Part shown: positions 26,860 through 35,736 of the stretch, piece after piece | How the letters are laid out: every line of letters begins with the position of its first letter | How positions within the stretch are numbered: position 1 is the first letter of the stretch | From: Glycomyces sp. NRRL B-16210 | GTDB lineage: Bacteria; Actinomycetota; Actinomycetes; Mycobacteriales; Micromonosporaceae | Length of the DNA stretch: 64,000 nt | Assembly: GCF_000719515.1 (NCBI RefSeq) | Contig: NZ_JOGR01000003.1 | Span: forward strand, 372,001-436,000 | Direction of reading: 5' to 3' | Translations under genes and position numbers: made by a program | Notes under the pieces: generated by a model | Told to the model about the DNA's origin: nothing | Database searches by the model: none | What the model saw: the letters and a program-made list of their open reading frames with translations, nothing else

Positions 26860-28667
26860 CGTTCGCGCTGCTGCTGGTCGGCTGCCCCGCACTGGCCGGT
26901 CTCGCCGGGCTCCTCGTGCGGGACCGGGCGCTCGCCCGACTACTCGCGGTGGCCGCTCCGGCCGCGGCGCTCGCGTTCGCGCTGGCGTGCGCCGTAGTGA
27001 ATCCGGTGTCGGCGTTCACGCTCGCCGACTTCGGGTCGGTCAAGGTGAGCGCCGCGTTCGACGTCTCCCCCACCGCGAGCGCGGTGGCGGTCGCGGCGGC
27101 GTTCGTGACCGTGCTGGTCCAGGCCTACTCGGCCGCGTACCTGCGCGACGATCCGCGGTACGCGCCGTTCGCGGCCCAGGTGAACCTGTTCCTCGCCGCG
27201 ATGCTCCTCGTGGTCGCCGCGGACGACCTGGTGCTGCTGCTGGTCGGGTGGGAGGTCATGGGCGCCTGCTCGTACCTGCTCATCGCCCACTACGCGAAGC
27301 TGCCGAAGGCGCCGGGGGCCGCGGCGAAGGCGTTCTTGGTGACGCGGTTCGGCGACGTGGCGTTCGTGCTCGGCGTGATGATCCTCGGCGCGGCGGCCGG
27401 GACCTTCCGCATCAGCGAGATGCAGGAGGTGCCCGAGGGCGCCGCGGCGGCGGCGATGCTGCTGATCCTGTTCGGCTGCATCGGGAAGTCGGCGCAGTTC
27501 CCGTTGCAGATCTGGCTGCCGCCGGCGATGGCCGGGCCGACGCCGGTGAGCGCGCTCATCCACGCCGCGACGATGGTCGCGGCCGGCGCGTACGTGCTCA
27601 CCAGGCTGCTGCCGCTGTGGCCGCGGGAGCTGCTCTTGGCGGTGGCGGTCGTGGCGGCGGTGACGATGGTCGGCGCGGGACTCTGCGCCCTGGCCGCGGC
27701 GGACGTCAAGGGCGTGCTGGCGTGGTCGACGGTGAGCCAGGTCGGGTTCATGTTCGCGGCCGTCGCGGTCGCGGCCGGCGACGCGGCACTGTTCCACCTG
27801 GTCTCGCACGCGGCGTTCAAGGGGCTGCTGTTCCTGACGGCGGGCGTGGTGATCGCTCTGGCGGGGACGGACGGGTCGCTGCGGTCGACGCGGCTGCGCC
27901 CGAGCGAGTCGCCGCTGGCGTTCTGGGCCATGACGATCGGGCTCGCGTCGATGGCGGGCCTGCCGCCGCTTGGCGGGTTCTACAGCAAGGAGACGGTCCT
28001 GGGCGCGGCGTACGAGGCCGGGACGCCGGCGGGCGTGGTCGTGTTCTGGGCGGGGGTCGGCGCGAGCATCCTGACCGCGGCGTACGCGGCCCGGCTGTGG
28101 CTGCTGCTGTTCTGGCGCGGCGCCGGGCGCGGACGCGAGCGGCTGCGAGTAAGCGGGCCGGAATCGTTCAGCCTGTGGGCGTTGACGATCGCGACGGTCC
28201 TCGTCGGAGGCCTGTACTACAAGGGGCCGTTCTCGGTGCCGTCGCTGCATCTGGACTTGATGGCGCTGCTGCTGCTCGCGACGCTCGGCGGTCTCGCCGT
28301 GGTCGCCGACTCGTGGTGGCGCGACCGCTCGTGCCGGGCCGAGGGGCCGGTGCTGGACGACCGGTTCGATCCGGCCCGGATCCTCGGCAGAGCACGACCG
28401 GCGCTCGCGGCGGGGTTGTACGCCGAAAGCTTGGCGGCCAAGGCGACTCGCGCGGGGGCGGCGGTCGCCAGCGGCGCGGCGCGGGCGCTCGACGAGCGGC
28501 TGGTGGACCGGACGGCGGTCGAGGGTTCGGCGCGGGCAACGCTCACGGCGGCCCGGGAGACGGCGGCCGGGCACCGGGGCGGGCTGGTCAAGTACCTGCG
28601 GTTGAGCGCGGCGGGCACGCTGGTGATCGCGATCGCGGCGATCGGGGTGAGCCTGTGGAACGGCTGA
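26856..28667 (+). CDS. nuoL: NADH-quinone oxidoreductase subunit L
   Basis: 603 residues and about 16 membrane segments. It is a proton-pumping antiporter-like subunit of complex I. Conserved features are VGWEVMGACSYLLI with its glutamate, KAFLVTRFGDVAFVLG, the lysine in GCIGKSAQFPLQIWLP, and HLVSHAAFKGLLFL in the second half. The C-terminal part includes the long amphipathic lateral-helix region, followed by a last membrane segment. The C-terminal ~100 residues before it are Arg/Ala-rich and poorly conserved. A 430-nt gap to nuoM is unusual. Confidence 0.93.
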   Translation: MTFALLLVGCPALAGLAGLLVRDRALARLLAVAAPAAALAFALACAVVNPVSAFTLADFGSVKVSAAFDVSPTASAVAVAAAFVTVLVQAYSAAYLRDDPRYAPFAAQVNLFLAAMLLVVAADDLVLLLVGWEVMGACSYLLIAHYAKLPKAPGAAAKAFLVTRFGDVAFVLGVMILGAAAGTFRISEMQEVPEGAAAAAMLLILFGCIGKSAQFPLQIWLPPAMAGPTPVSALIHAATMVAAGAYVLTRLLPLWPRELLLAVAVVAAVTMVGAGLCALAAADVKGVLAWSTVSQVGFMFAAVAVAAGDAALFHLVSHAAFKGLLFLTAGVVIALAGTDGSLRSTRLRPSESPLAFWAMTIGLASMAGLPPLGGFYSKETVLGAAYEAGTPAGVVVFWAGVGASILTAAYAARLWLLLFWRGAGRGRERLRVSGPESFSLWALTIATVLVGGLYYKGPFSVPSLHLDLMALLLLATLGGLAVVADSWWRDRSCRAEGPVLDDRFDPARILGRARPALAAGLYAESLAAKATRAGAAVASGAARALDERLVDRTAVEGSARATLTAARETAAGHRGGLVKYLRLSAAGTLVIAIAAIGVSLWNG

Positions 28668-29097
28668 CGGGGCACGCGGTGCGACGCGGCGGGGCGATCG
28701 GAGCCGTGCGGCCCGAACCTGGCGGATCGGGGCGGTGCCCGGACCGAGACGGTACCGCGGCAGGGAGGACCAGGCGGGCGAGACGGTCCGCGGCCGCCAA
28801 GTGCGCCGCCGGACATGACGCCGGTCCGGCGAGCGCCGCGATGGACGACTCCCAGCTGCCGAACCCGGATTCCGGCTCGGCGGCCTCGAAGACCACAGTG
28901 ACCAGCCGGTCCGCCTCCGGCGGGCACGGCATGGCGACACGCTGCGCTACGGCCGCTGCGGGTCGCTTGCACGGGAGGGATGACGCGCCCGACCGGGCGC
29001 GGCACCGCGTTGCGGACGGCCGATTCCCGGCGGGACTTCACCGACCCGGTTCGAACTGCCGGGTCGCATCGGCGCTCCCCGGGAACGAGGTGCGCCC
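28668..29097. other. 430-nt gap inside the nuo operon
   Basis: nuoL and nuoM are normally adjacent. A possible 86-codon reading frame (ATG 28840 to stop 29101) ends in a GTGA overlap with nuoM, and its first ~35 codons have high GC at third positions, but no homology is recognised. No promoter or transposon remnant is evident. Confidence 0.3.
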
Positions 29098-30552
29098 GTG
29101 AGTTGGCTGCTCGTCGCCTCCGTGGCGCTGCCTTCGGTAGGAGCCGTCCTCGCTTATGCGTTGCGGCGCAGTCCTTCCGCGCACTGGGTCGGCGTCGGGG
29201 CGGCGGCGCTCGCGCTGGTGGCGGTCGCGGTGCTGCCGATCGGGCGCGGTGCTGGGGGCACAGCGACCGGCGGCTGGTGGCACCGACTCGACCTCGCCTG
29301 GGCCCCTTCGCTCCATCTGGACTTCTCGCTCGCGGTCGACGGCATCTCGTGGCCGCTCGCGCTGCTGACAGCTCTGCTCGGGCTGCTGTGCTGCGTCCAC
29401 AACGCACTCGGCTCCACGGTCCGCGCGTCGCCGACGCTCACCTCGCTCCTGCTCGCCGTCCAGGCCGCCTCGACCCTGGTGTTCCTGTCGGACAACCTGA
29501 TCCTGTTCTTCATCGCCTTCGAAGCGGTCCTGCTGCCGATGTGGGCGATCATCCACCGCTACGGCGACGCGGCCACGCGCCGCCGCGCGGCGGCGAAGTT
29601 CGCGCTGTTCACCGTCGCCGGATCGCTCCTCATGGCGACCGGCCTGTTCGTCGCCGTCGCCGACACCGGCACCGCCGGACTCGGGGAGATCATCGCGTCG
29701 GGCGGCGTGAGCGAACCGGTGTCGCTGCTCGTGTTCGCACTGCTGGCCATCGGGTTCGCCGTCAAAGCACCGCTGTGGCCGCTCCACTCGTGGCTGCCCG
29801 ACGCGCACACCGCCGCGCCCACAGTCGGGTCGGTCCTCCTCGCCGGCGTCCTGCTCAAGCTCGGCACCTACGGGCTCATCCGCGTCGCCGGGGGCCTCGC
29901 CCCCGACGGGGCCGCCAGCGCCGCGCCCGTCCTGGCGGCGCTCGCCGCGGTCGGCATCCTCGTCGCCGGGCTCGTGTGCCTGAGTCTGCCCGAACTCAAA
30001 CGGCTCATCGCGTACTCCTCGGTGGGGCACATGGGATTCGTGGTCCTCGCGTTCGCGACCGGAACGGAGGCGGGCATCCGCGCGGCCCTGTTCGGGAACC
30101 TCGCGCACGGGCTGATCACGCCGCTCCTGTTCTTCCTCGCCGGGGCGCTCAAGGCCCGCACCCGCACCGGGGAGTTCGGCTCCCTCGGCGGTCTGCGGCT
30201 GGCCGCGCCGCAGTTCGCGGGCCTGCTCGGCTTCGCCGCGCTCGCCTCGCTAGGGCTGCCGGGCCTGGCGGGCTTCTGGGGCGAGGCGTTCACCGTGTAC
30301 GCGGCGGCCGAGCGCGGCGGGGTCTGGCTCGCGCCGGCCGCGGCGGCGGCCTTCGGGGCGTTCCTGGCCGCGGCGTACCTGCTGCGGATGCTCAAGCGCG
30401 TCAGCCACGGGCCGGTCGCGCCCGCGGTCTCGGGGATCGGCGACGTCTCGGCGGTCGAGGCGGCCGTGTGGGCGCCGCTGGTCGCGGGGACGCTGCTGCT
30501 CGGCCTGGTGCCCGGTCCGCTGCTGAACCTGTTCGCGGAAGGACTGCTCTAG
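29098..30552 (+). CDS. nuoM: NADH-quinone oxidoreductase subunit M
   Basis: 484 residues, about 14 membrane segments, homologous to nuoL and nuoN. Key elements are FFIAFEAVLLPMWAII (conserved Glu), FAVKAPLWPLHSWLPDAHT (conserved Lys and His-rich loop), and LKRLIAYSSVGHMGFVVL in the second channel. It forms one of the proton channels in the membrane arm. GTG at 29098 fits the family start. It abuts nuoN directly (stop TAG followed at once by ATG). Confidence 0.93.
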   Translation: MSWLLVASVALPSVGAVLAYALRRSPSAHWVGVGAAALALVAVAVLPIGRGAGGTATGGWWHRLDLAWAPSLHLDFSLAVDGISWPLALLTALLGLLCCVHNALGSTVRASPTLTSLLLAVQAASTLVFLSDNLILFFIAFEAVLLPMWAIIHRYGDAATRRRAAAKFALFTVAGSLLMATGLFVAVADTGTAGLGEIIASGGVSEPVSLLVFALLAIGFAVKAPLWPLHSWLPDAHTAAPTVGSVLLAGVLLKLGTYGLIRVAGGLAPDGAASAAPVLAALAAVGILVAGLVCLSLPELKRLIAYSSVGHMGFVVLAFATGTEAGIRAALFGNLAHGLITPLLFFLAGALKARTRTGEFGSLGGLRLAAPQFAGLLGFAALASLGLPGLAGFWGEAFTVYAAAERGGVWLAPAAAAAFGAFLAAAYLLRMLKRVSHGPVAPAVSGIGDVSAVEAAVWAPLVAGTLLLGLVPGPLLNLFAEGLL

Positions 30553-32253
30553 ATGCGGGCGCAGACGATCGACCACGTGGCGCTGCTGCCGCTGTACCTC
30601 GCGGCGGGGGCGGCGGTCCTGGGCCTGTTCGGCGGCCGGTTCGCGAAGGCCGCCACGATGATCGGGCTCGCCGCGTCCGGGGCCGCGGCGGTGTGGGTCG
30701 GGGTCGGCGCGGACCGGGCGACGTTCGCGGTGGGTGAGTGGCACTCCTATGTGGCCGACGACGCGGCGATGGGCGCGGCGGCACTGTTCGTCGCGCTCGC
30801 GGTGCTGGTCGCGGCATTGAGCGGCAGACAGACGGGCGAGTACTGGTTCCTGCTGGCGGTCTCGGCGGCCGGCGGCGTCGCGCTCGCGGGGTCGCGGGAC
30901 CTGATCACGCTCGTCGTGGCGGTGGAGACGCTGACCTTGCCGCTGTACGTGCTCGTGACGAAACCGGGCCGGGCCGGGGCCGAGGCCGGGGTGACGTTCC
31001 TGATCGCCTCGGTGACCTCCTCGGCGACGGCGCTCATGGGCGCGGCGCTGCTGTACGCCGCGGGCGGCACGGTGCACCTGGGCGGGCTCGCGGCGGGGCT
31101 CGACGGGGCGCACCACGGGCTGGTCGCGGCCGGGATCGCGCTGCTGCTGGGCGGGCTGGCGTTCAAGCTCGCGGCCGCGCCGCTGCACGCGTGGGCGCCA
31201 TTGGTGCTCGAACGCGCGCCGCTGCCGGTGGCGACGTATCTGGCGAGCGCCTCGAAGCTCGGCGGCGCGGTGGCGATCATATGGGTGGTCCACTTCGGTC
31301 TCGCCGGGGAGGCGGGCGCGGGGATCGTGCTGGCGGTCTTGAGCGTCGCCTCGATCGCGGTCGGGAACCTCGGGGCGCTGGCGCAGCGGCGGACGGTGCC
31401 GCTGCTGGCGTGGTCGGGGGTGGCCCATGCCGGGTACGTGCTCGCGCCGCTCGCGGTGGTCATGACCGCGGCCGGACGGGCGGAGGCGGCGACGGCCGCT
31501 TCGGCGGCGTTCGCGTACGCGGTGTTCTTCGTGCTTCTGGAGGCGGGAGCCTTCGCGGCGCTGACGGCGGTGCGCCCCGGAAGCGGGGCGCTCCTGGGCG
31601 CGGGCCCCGACGAGCGCGGGACGGGGCGCGACGGTCGAGCGTCCTCGACCGAAACCAGAGGATCGCTCGCGGACGGAGAGCGTCGTACCCCCGAGGCAGC
31701 ATTGCAATCGGGGGGTCCCCAGGGGTCCGTTTTGAAGGCTAGAGCCGGAAATGTCGACTCGATCGCCGGGGAGCTCCAGACGACTGAGGCGGTGTCGGAG
31801 GGTTCTCCCGAGTTCGGCGACGCTCGCGAGGCGTCGATGCGCACCGTCGTGCGGGGAACCGCCGCGGATGCGGGGGTTCATGATTCCAGTGAAGGCGGCT
31901 CGATCGAGGAGCTCTCCGGGCTCTGGCGTTCGGCCCCGCTGCCCGCCTCGGTGTTCCTCCTCGCGGTCATCGGTCTCGCCGGGCTCCCGCCCGCGCTCGC
32001 CGGGACCTTCGCGAAGATCGCCGTCCTCGAAGTGCTCGCCTCCTCGGCCGTGTGGCTCGCCGTGGTCGTCGCGGCCGGCGCCGTCCTCGGGCTCGCGTAC
32101 TACCTGCCGCTCGCGCGCGCCGTCCTCCTCGGCCGCGCCTCCGCGACCGGCAAGGGCCGCTTCGCGATCGGCGTCGCCGTCGTCGGCCTCGCGATCGCCG
32201 CGGTGTCCCTCGCCCCGCAGCTCGTGCTGGAGTTCACGTCGTTTTCTCGGTGA
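30553..32253 (+). CDS. nuoN: NADH-quinone oxidoreductase subunit N with a long hydrophilic insertion
   Basis: 566 residues, longer than the usual ~480-520. The N-terminal part is standard, with LVVAVETLTLPLYVL (conserved Glu), GGLAFKLAAAPLHAWAP (conserved Lys) and LAWSGVAHAGYVLAP. Between about residues 343 and 452 lies a charged, low-complexity insertion with no membrane segment, after which IGLAGLPPALAGTFAK resumes the normal pattern. The inserted DNA uses rare codons (two AGA, plus GCA, TTG, AAT and GGA), unlike the flanks. The reading frame stays open, so the protein is probably made with an extra cytoplasmic loop. Confidence 0.9.
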   Translation: MRAQTIDHVALLPLYLAAGAAVLGLFGGRFAKAATMIGLAASGAAAVWVGVGADRATFAVGEWHSYVADDAAMGAAALFVALAVLVAALSGRQTGEYWFLLAVSAAGGVALAGSRDLITLVVAVETLTLPLYVLVTKPGRAGAEAGVTFLIASVTSSATALMGAALLYAAGGTVHLGGLAAGLDGAHHGLVAAGIALLLGGLAFKLAAAPLHAWAPLVLERAPLPVATYLASASKLGGAVAIIWVVHFGLAGEAGAGIVLAVLSVASIAVGNLGALAQRRTVPLLAWSGVAHAGYVLAPLAVVMTAAGRAEAATAASAAFAYAVFFVLLEAGAFAALTAVRPGSGALLGAGPDERGTGRDGRASSTETRGSLADGERRTPEAALQSGGPQGSVLKARAGNVDSIAGELQTTEAVSEGSPEFGDAREASMRTVVRGTAADAGVHDSSEGGSIEELSGLWRSAPLPASVFLLAVIGLAGLPPALAGTFAKIAVLEVLASSAVWLAVVVAAGAVLGLAYYLPLARAVLLGRASATGKGRFAIGVAVVGLAIAAVSLAPQLVLEFTSFSR

Positions 32254-32327
32254 ACTCCCAGCTCATGGCGAAATACTGGGTGTAGCCACGACGTTGCATT
32301 CCCTACGAGAAAGGGAAACCAGCCACC

Positions 32328-33191
32328 ATGAAGCATCACAACGGCCTCAAGACGGCGGTGCTGCTCGGCGCGATGTCGGCCCTGGTGATCGCCGTGGGCT
32401 ACGCGCTCGGCGGCTCCACCGGCATCCTCATCGCCGCGGCCGTCGCCGTCGGCATGAACGCGTACGCCTACTTCAACTCCGACAAGATCGCCCTGCGCGC
32501 GATGCAGGCCCGCCCCGTCACCGAGGCGCAGGCCCCGCAGCTGTACGCCACCGTCCGCGAACTCGCCCAGCGCGCCGGGCAGCCCATGCCGCGCCTGTAC
32601 GTCTCGCCGACCATGCAGCCGAACGCGTTCGCCACCGGCCGCAACCCCGAGCACGCGGCCGTGGCCGTCACCGAGGGCATCCTGCGGCTGCTCACCCCCG
32701 CCGAACTGCGGGCGGTGCTCGGGCACGAGCTCTCGCACGTCTACAACCGCGACATCCTCATCTCCTCGGTCGCCGGGGCCCTCGCGAGCATCATCACGAT
32801 GCTCGCCAACCTCGCGGTCTTCCTGCCGATCTTCGGCGGGGGCGGCCGCGACCGGCCGAACCCGCTGGTCCTGCTGCTGACGATGCTCCTCGGACCGATC
32901 GCGGCCGGGCTCATCCAGATGGCCGTCTCGCGCTCGCGCGAATACGAGGCCGACGCCTCCGGCGCGCGCCTGACCGGCGACCCGCTCGCGCTCGCCAGCG
33001 CCCTGGAGAAGATCTCCGCCGGAGTGGACAGGATGCCCGCGCGCGCCGATGGCCCGATCGCCGAGCAGTCGCACCTGATGATCGAGTCGCCGCTGCGCGG
33101 CGGCGGTCTGACGAGCCTGTTCTCGACCCACCCGCCGACCGCCGACCGCGTGAAGCGCCTGCGGGATATGGCCCGCGGCGTCGTGCGCTAG
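32328..33191 (+). CDS. htpX: HtpX-like M48 zinc metalloprotease
   Basis: 287 residues. Two N-terminal membrane segments (about 8-45) precede the catalytic domain. The zinc site is HELSH at 133-137, with the third ligand Glu205 in [11 protein letters not shown]. Two more membrane segments at about 150-200 lie between these, as in HtpX. The active site faces the cytosol, and HtpX degrades misfolded or damaged membrane proteins under stress. GAAAGGGAAACC precedes the ATG. A perfect hairpin directly follows the stop. It is separate from the nuo operon (74-nt gap). Confidence 0.93.
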   Translation: MKHHNGLKTAVLLGAMSALVIAVGYALGGSTGILIAAAVAVGMNAYAYFNSDKIALRAMQARPVTEAQAPQLYATVRELAQRAGQPMPRLYVSPTMQPNAFATGRNPEHAAVAVTEGILRLLTPAELRAVLGHELSHVYNRDILISSVAGALASIITMLANLAVFLPIFGGGGRDRPNPLVLLLTMLLGPIAAGLIQMAVSRSREYEADASGARLTGDPLALASALEKISAGVDRMPARADGPIAEQSHLMIESPLRGGGLTSLFSTHPPTADRVKRLRDMARGVVR

Positions 33192-33194
33192 GGC

Positions 33195-33230
33195 GTGTTC
33201 ACGAACCGCCGGCGAGGGGTTCGTGAACAC
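33195..33230. terminator. hairpin between htpX and the convergent SDR gene
   Basis: Perfect 13-bp arms (GTGTTCACGAACC / GGTTCGTGAACAC), 10-nt loop. It starts 4 nt after the htpX stop and ends 4 nt before the stop of the convergent SDR gene, so it can serve both. Confidence 0.8.
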
Positions 33231-33233
33231 GGC

Positions 33234-33992
33234 CTAAGGCTGCGTGACGGCGACGCCGATGCGGCCGCCGTCGACGTCGAGCACGGCGCCGTGGACGAAC
33301 GCGGCCTCCTCGGAGGCGAGGTAGACGGCCGCGGCGGCAATGGCCTCGGGTTCGCCGGGGCCGCCCGCGGGGGTGCCTCGGGTGAACAGGTCCCCGGGTG
33401 AGGCGCTCTCGCGCGGGCGGATGACGCCCGGGGAGACGGCGTTGACGCGCACGCCCTGCGGTCCGAACTCTGCGGCCCAGGCCCGCGTCAGGGTCTCCAG
33501 TGCGCCCTTGGTGGAGGCGTAGAGGGCGCCGACGGGGATGCCGAGGCGGGCGACCCAGGAGCCGAGGTTGACGACGGCGCCGCCGCCGGCGGCGATCATG
33601 CCCGGGACGACGGCCTGGGTGAGGAAGAACGGGGCCTTGACGTTGACGCCGAAGACCTGGTCGAAGGTCGGGCCGTCGGTGCCTTCGGTGGTGTCCCCGG
33701 GGAAGACGCCGGCGTTGTTGACGAGGACGTCGATGCGGCCGCCGAGGAGTTCGCGGGCCGCGTCGGCGAGACCGTGGCTGGCCTCGGGGCCGCCGTCGAG
33801 GTCGGCGGCGGCGAAGTCGGCGCGCAGCCCCTGCTCGCGCAGGGCGGCGGTGAGGGCGTTCCCTCGGTCCTTGTCGCGTCCGGAGGCGACGACGTGGGCG
33901 CCTTCGGCGGCGTAGGCCTCGGCGATGGCGCGGCCGATGTTGCCCGTCGCGCCGGTGATCAGTGCGGTCTTTCCTTGCAGTCGTTGGCTCAT
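33234..33992 (-). CDS. short-chain dehydrogenase/reductase (SDR)
   Basis: 252 residues of a classical SDR. The NAD(P)-binding TGATGNIGRAIA lies at about residues 13-24, NNAG at about 90, the catalytic Ser in NLGSWVARLG, and YASTK with Tyr/Lys at about 157-161. The C-terminal VDGGRIGV closes the fold. An Arg in the SGRDKDRG stretch after beta-2 suggests NADPH preference. The substrate is unknown. It is divergent from a TetR gene with a palindrome between them, a common actinobacterial pair in which the repressor senses the substrate. A -10-like TAGCTT lies seven bases before the ATG with no ribosome-binding site, so it is probably leaderless. Confidence 0.9.
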   Translation of the reverse strand: MSQRLQGKTALITGATGNIGRAIAEAYAAEGAHVVASGRDKDRGNALTAALREQGLRADFAAADLDGGPEASHGLADAARELLGGRIDVLVNNAGVFPGDTTEGTDGPTFDQVFGVNVKAPFFLTQAVVPGMIAAGGGAVVNLGSWVARLGIPVGALYASTKGALETLTRAWAAEFGPQGVRVNAVSPGVIRPRESASPGDLFTRGTPAGGPGEPEAIAAAAVYLASEEAAFVHGAVLDVDGGRIGVAVTQP

Positions 33993-34012
33993 GGCATCGA
34001 AGCTAGATCCGT

Positions 34013-34038
34013 ATTTCTGGACCCGCCAGTCCAGAAAT
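34013..34038. promoter_or_regulatory. TetR operator between SDR and TetR genes
   Basis: ATTTCTGGAC-CCGCCA-GTCCAGAAAT: perfect 10-bp arms with a 6-nt centre. It covers the likely -35 (TGGACC, 34018-34023) of the TetR gene, whose -10 is TAGTTT at 34041-34046. Binding should repress both divergent genes. Confidence 0.8.
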
Positions 34039-34052
34039 GCTAGTTTCGAGGG

Positions 34053-34637
34053 ATGAGTCTGACGGTGAAGGGCCGGGCGACCCGGGAGCGGATCATCGAG
34101 GCCGCGTCGCGGCGGCTGCGCAGCGAGGAGCCGGGAGAGATGCGGCTGGACGACCTGCTGGCCGACACCGGCACCAGCAAGGGCCAGCTGTTCCACTACT
34201 TCCCCGGCGGCAAGGAGGAGCTGCTGCTCGTCGTGGCCGGGCGCGAGGCCGACCGGGTGCTGGCCGAGCAGGAGCCGTATCTGAGCGAACTCGGCTCGCC
34301 GGAGTCGTGGCGGGCCTGGAGGGACGCCCTGGTGGCGCGCTACGGGGCGCAGGGCGAGAACTGCCCGCTCGGCTCGCTCATGGGCCAGGTGCGGTCCACG
34401 GCCGGGGTCGCGGCGGTGGTGTCGGCGATGCTGCGGCAGTGGCAGGACCATCTGCGCGACGGCGTGCGCGCGGCGCAGGCGGCGGGGACGGCCGACCCGG
34501 GCGTGGACGCCGAGCGGGCCGCGGCCGCGCTCATCGCGGGGGTGCAGGGCGGCGTGCACGTCCTGCGGTCCACAGGCGACAGCGGGCATCTCGAAGCGGC
34601 GCTCGACGAGTTCCTGGACCGGTTGGGGCGCACCTGA
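34053..34637 (+). CDS. TetR/AcrR-family transcriptional regulator
   Basis: 194 residues. The N-terminal helix-turn-helix is MRLDDLLADTGTSKGQLFHYF at about residues 30-50, preceded by RATRERIIEAASRRL. The ligand domain resembles the LmrA/YxaF-like group (GENCPLGSLMGQV, AAALIAGVQGGVHVLRST). The ATG is six bases after TAGTTT with only a weak GAGGG, so the mRNA may be leaderless. It is divergent from an SDR gene that it likely represses. A hairpin follows the stop. Confidence 0.9.
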   Translation: MSLTVKGRATRERIIEAASRRLRSEEPGEMRLDDLLADTGTSKGQLFHYFPGGKEELLLVVAGREADRVLAEQEPYLSELGSPESWRAWRDALVARYGAQGENCPLGSLMGQVRSTAGVAAVVSAMLRQWQDHLRDGVRAAQAAGTADPGVDAERAAAALIAGVQGGVHVLRSTGDSGHLEAALDEFLDRLGRT

Positions 34638-34651
34638 TCCGGGCACGCCGA

Positions 34652-34680
34652 AAGCCGCACCGGCGCTGCCGGTGCGGCTT
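34652..34680. terminator. hairpin after the TetR gene
   Basis: Perfect 13-bp arms (AAGCCGCACCGGC / GCCGGTGCGGCTT) with a 3-nt loop. Convergent DUF2516 gene lies beyond, so it may act in both directions. Confidence 0.85.
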
Positions 34681-34731
34681 GGCGTCAAGTCAGGAGCCGC
34701 CTCGGCGCCGGAGCGCCGCCGCGGCCCGGCC

Positions 34732-35046
34732 TCAGTAGGCGCTGCCGCCGATGTCCTTGAGGCCCGTGCGTATGTCCAGGAGGTACACCAGTGATGCCGC
34801 CAGGGCGATGAGCACGAAGAAGCTCGGTCGACCGTAAGCGCCGAAGACCAGCGCGAAGACCGCCCCCAGGATCAGGATGCCGATCCAGGCCCCCTTCGAG
34901 AGGGTGCCGACGACACTGAACGCGTCGGCCTTCTGCGCCGCGCAGTGAATGCACGCGAGCAGGCACAGCAGCACGGCCCCGTAGCGGATGATCTGCGAGA
35001 CCACGCCCCGGACTTCGAGGGCGAAAACGGCATCGAACTCTGGCAT
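34732..35046 (-). CDS. DUF2516-family membrane protein
   Basis: 104 residues, with three to four hydrophobic segments: around YGAVLLCLLACIH, WIGILILGAVFALVFG, and PSFFVLIALAASLVYLLDI. The length and the C-terminal DIRTGLKD match the actinobacterial DUF2516 family, whose function is unknown. ATG at 35046 is chosen; a longer frame to 35205 would run through the bS22-like gene. It has the same strand and order as seen near the bS22-like and HTH genes in other actinobacteria. Confidence 0.8.
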   Translation of the reverse strand: MPEFDAVFALEVRGVVSQIIRYGAVLLCLLACIHCAAQKADAFSVVGTLSKGAWIGILILGAVFALVFGAYGRPSFFVLIALAASLVYLLDIRTGLKDIGGSAY

Positions 35047-35090
35047 GTGGCCCAGCCTACCCGCAGGGTTTCGGAAGCCGGTCGGCTCGG

Positions 35091-35192
35091 CTACTTGCCG
35101 AGCTTGCGACGCTGAACGCGGGTCTTGCGGAGCAGCTTGCGGTGCTTCTTCTTCGCCATGCGCTTGCGCCGCTTCTTGATGACCGAGCCCAT
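35091..35192 (-). CDS. AURKAIP1/COX24 domain protein (bS22-like mini ribosomal protein)
   Basis: 33 residues, extremely basic: it begins [19 protein letters not shown] and ends in KLGK. This is the conserved actinobacterial mini-protein related to the mitochondrial AURKAIP1/COX24 domain, observed as bS22 on mycobacterial 30S subunits. CACAGATG-rich leader and AGGAAG before the ATG support translation. It is easily missed because of its size. Confidence 0.88.
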   Translation of the reverse strand: MGSVIKKRRKRMAKKKHRKLLRKTRVQRRKLGK

Positions 35193-35334
35193 AGAGCTTC
35201 CTCACAGATGTTCACTAGACGATGATTCGAGTCCGACCAGCCTAACCCGCACCCCCCGCAGCCCCCGCGCCGGGCGAGTCGGACCGCAGGCCCCGTCACA
35301 GCTCGCGCGTGGCGGGACCTGTCGGATCCAGGGG

Positions 35335-35538
35335 TCAGTCGTCGGTCTGGAGCGCTTCGGAGAGGTAGGTCTTGACCGCGCTCTCGGGGACGCGGAAGGA
35401 GCGCCCCACCCGCACCGCCGCGATCTCACCGTTGTGGACGAGCCGGTACACCGTCATCTTCGAGACGCGCATCAACTCGGCCACCTCCGTCACCGTCAAG
35501 AACTTGACCTCGTCGAGGAGGTCCCCGGGTTCGCTCAT
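35335..35538 (-). CDS. helix-turn-helix DNA-binding protein (excisionase/BldC-like)
   Basis: 67 residues. Single MerR-like helix-turn-helix: FLTVTEVAELMRVSKMTVYR and LVHNGEIAAVRVGRSFRVP. Conserved in actinobacteria beside the bS22-like gene, where relatives (for example BdtA of Streptomyces) bind DNA without a known regulon. Despite the excisionase label there is no integrase nearby, so a phage role is unlikely. ATG at 35538 follows GGTGAGACAC; the upstream in-frame start at 35574 is less likely. Confidence 0.85.
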   Translation of the reverse strand: MSEPGDLLDEVKFLTVTEVAELMRVSKMTVYRLVHNGEIAAVRVGRSFRVPESAVKTYLSEALQTDD

Positions 35539-35653
35539 GTGTCTCACCGTTCTGTCGAGGGCTGTTGCGAGCACTGCTGCAAGGACGTGGGGTTGTGTGA
35601 TGTATTAGAGGTGCGGTGGACGCGAATGCCCATATGAACCGAAACAAGTCGGT

Positions 35654-35670
35654 CGTCACGAAGCGTGACG
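35654..35670. promoter_or_regulatory. palindrome CGTCACG-AAG-CGTGACG
   Basis: Perfect 7-bp arms with a 3-nt centre, between the metallopeptidase stop and the HTH gene start (116 nt upstream of it). It could be an operator for the HTH gene or a weak terminator for the peptidase gene. The surrounding 100 nt are AT-rich for this genome. Confidence 0.4.
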
Positions 35671-35736
35671 TTGATGTATTTCGATTGGGATGTTGCTCAT
35701 GTTACGGCAGTCCGGGCCACCCGGCAACACCCGATC

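Noticed and set aside
26987..29101. Plus-strand frame through nuoL into the gap before nuoM
   Set aside because: Shadow within nuoL; only its last 86 codons lie in unassigned DNA and have no recognisable homology, so they are mentioned but not called.
26533..32253. Mrp-type Na+/H+ antiporter operon
   Set aside because: NuoK keeps both membrane glutamates, and the L-M-N order and sizes match complex I; MrpE, F and G homologs are absent.
35335..35538. Excisionase-like protein as a sign of a prophage
   Set aside because: No integrase, attachment repeats or phage genes nearby; the gene belongs to a conserved actinobacterial neighbourhood.
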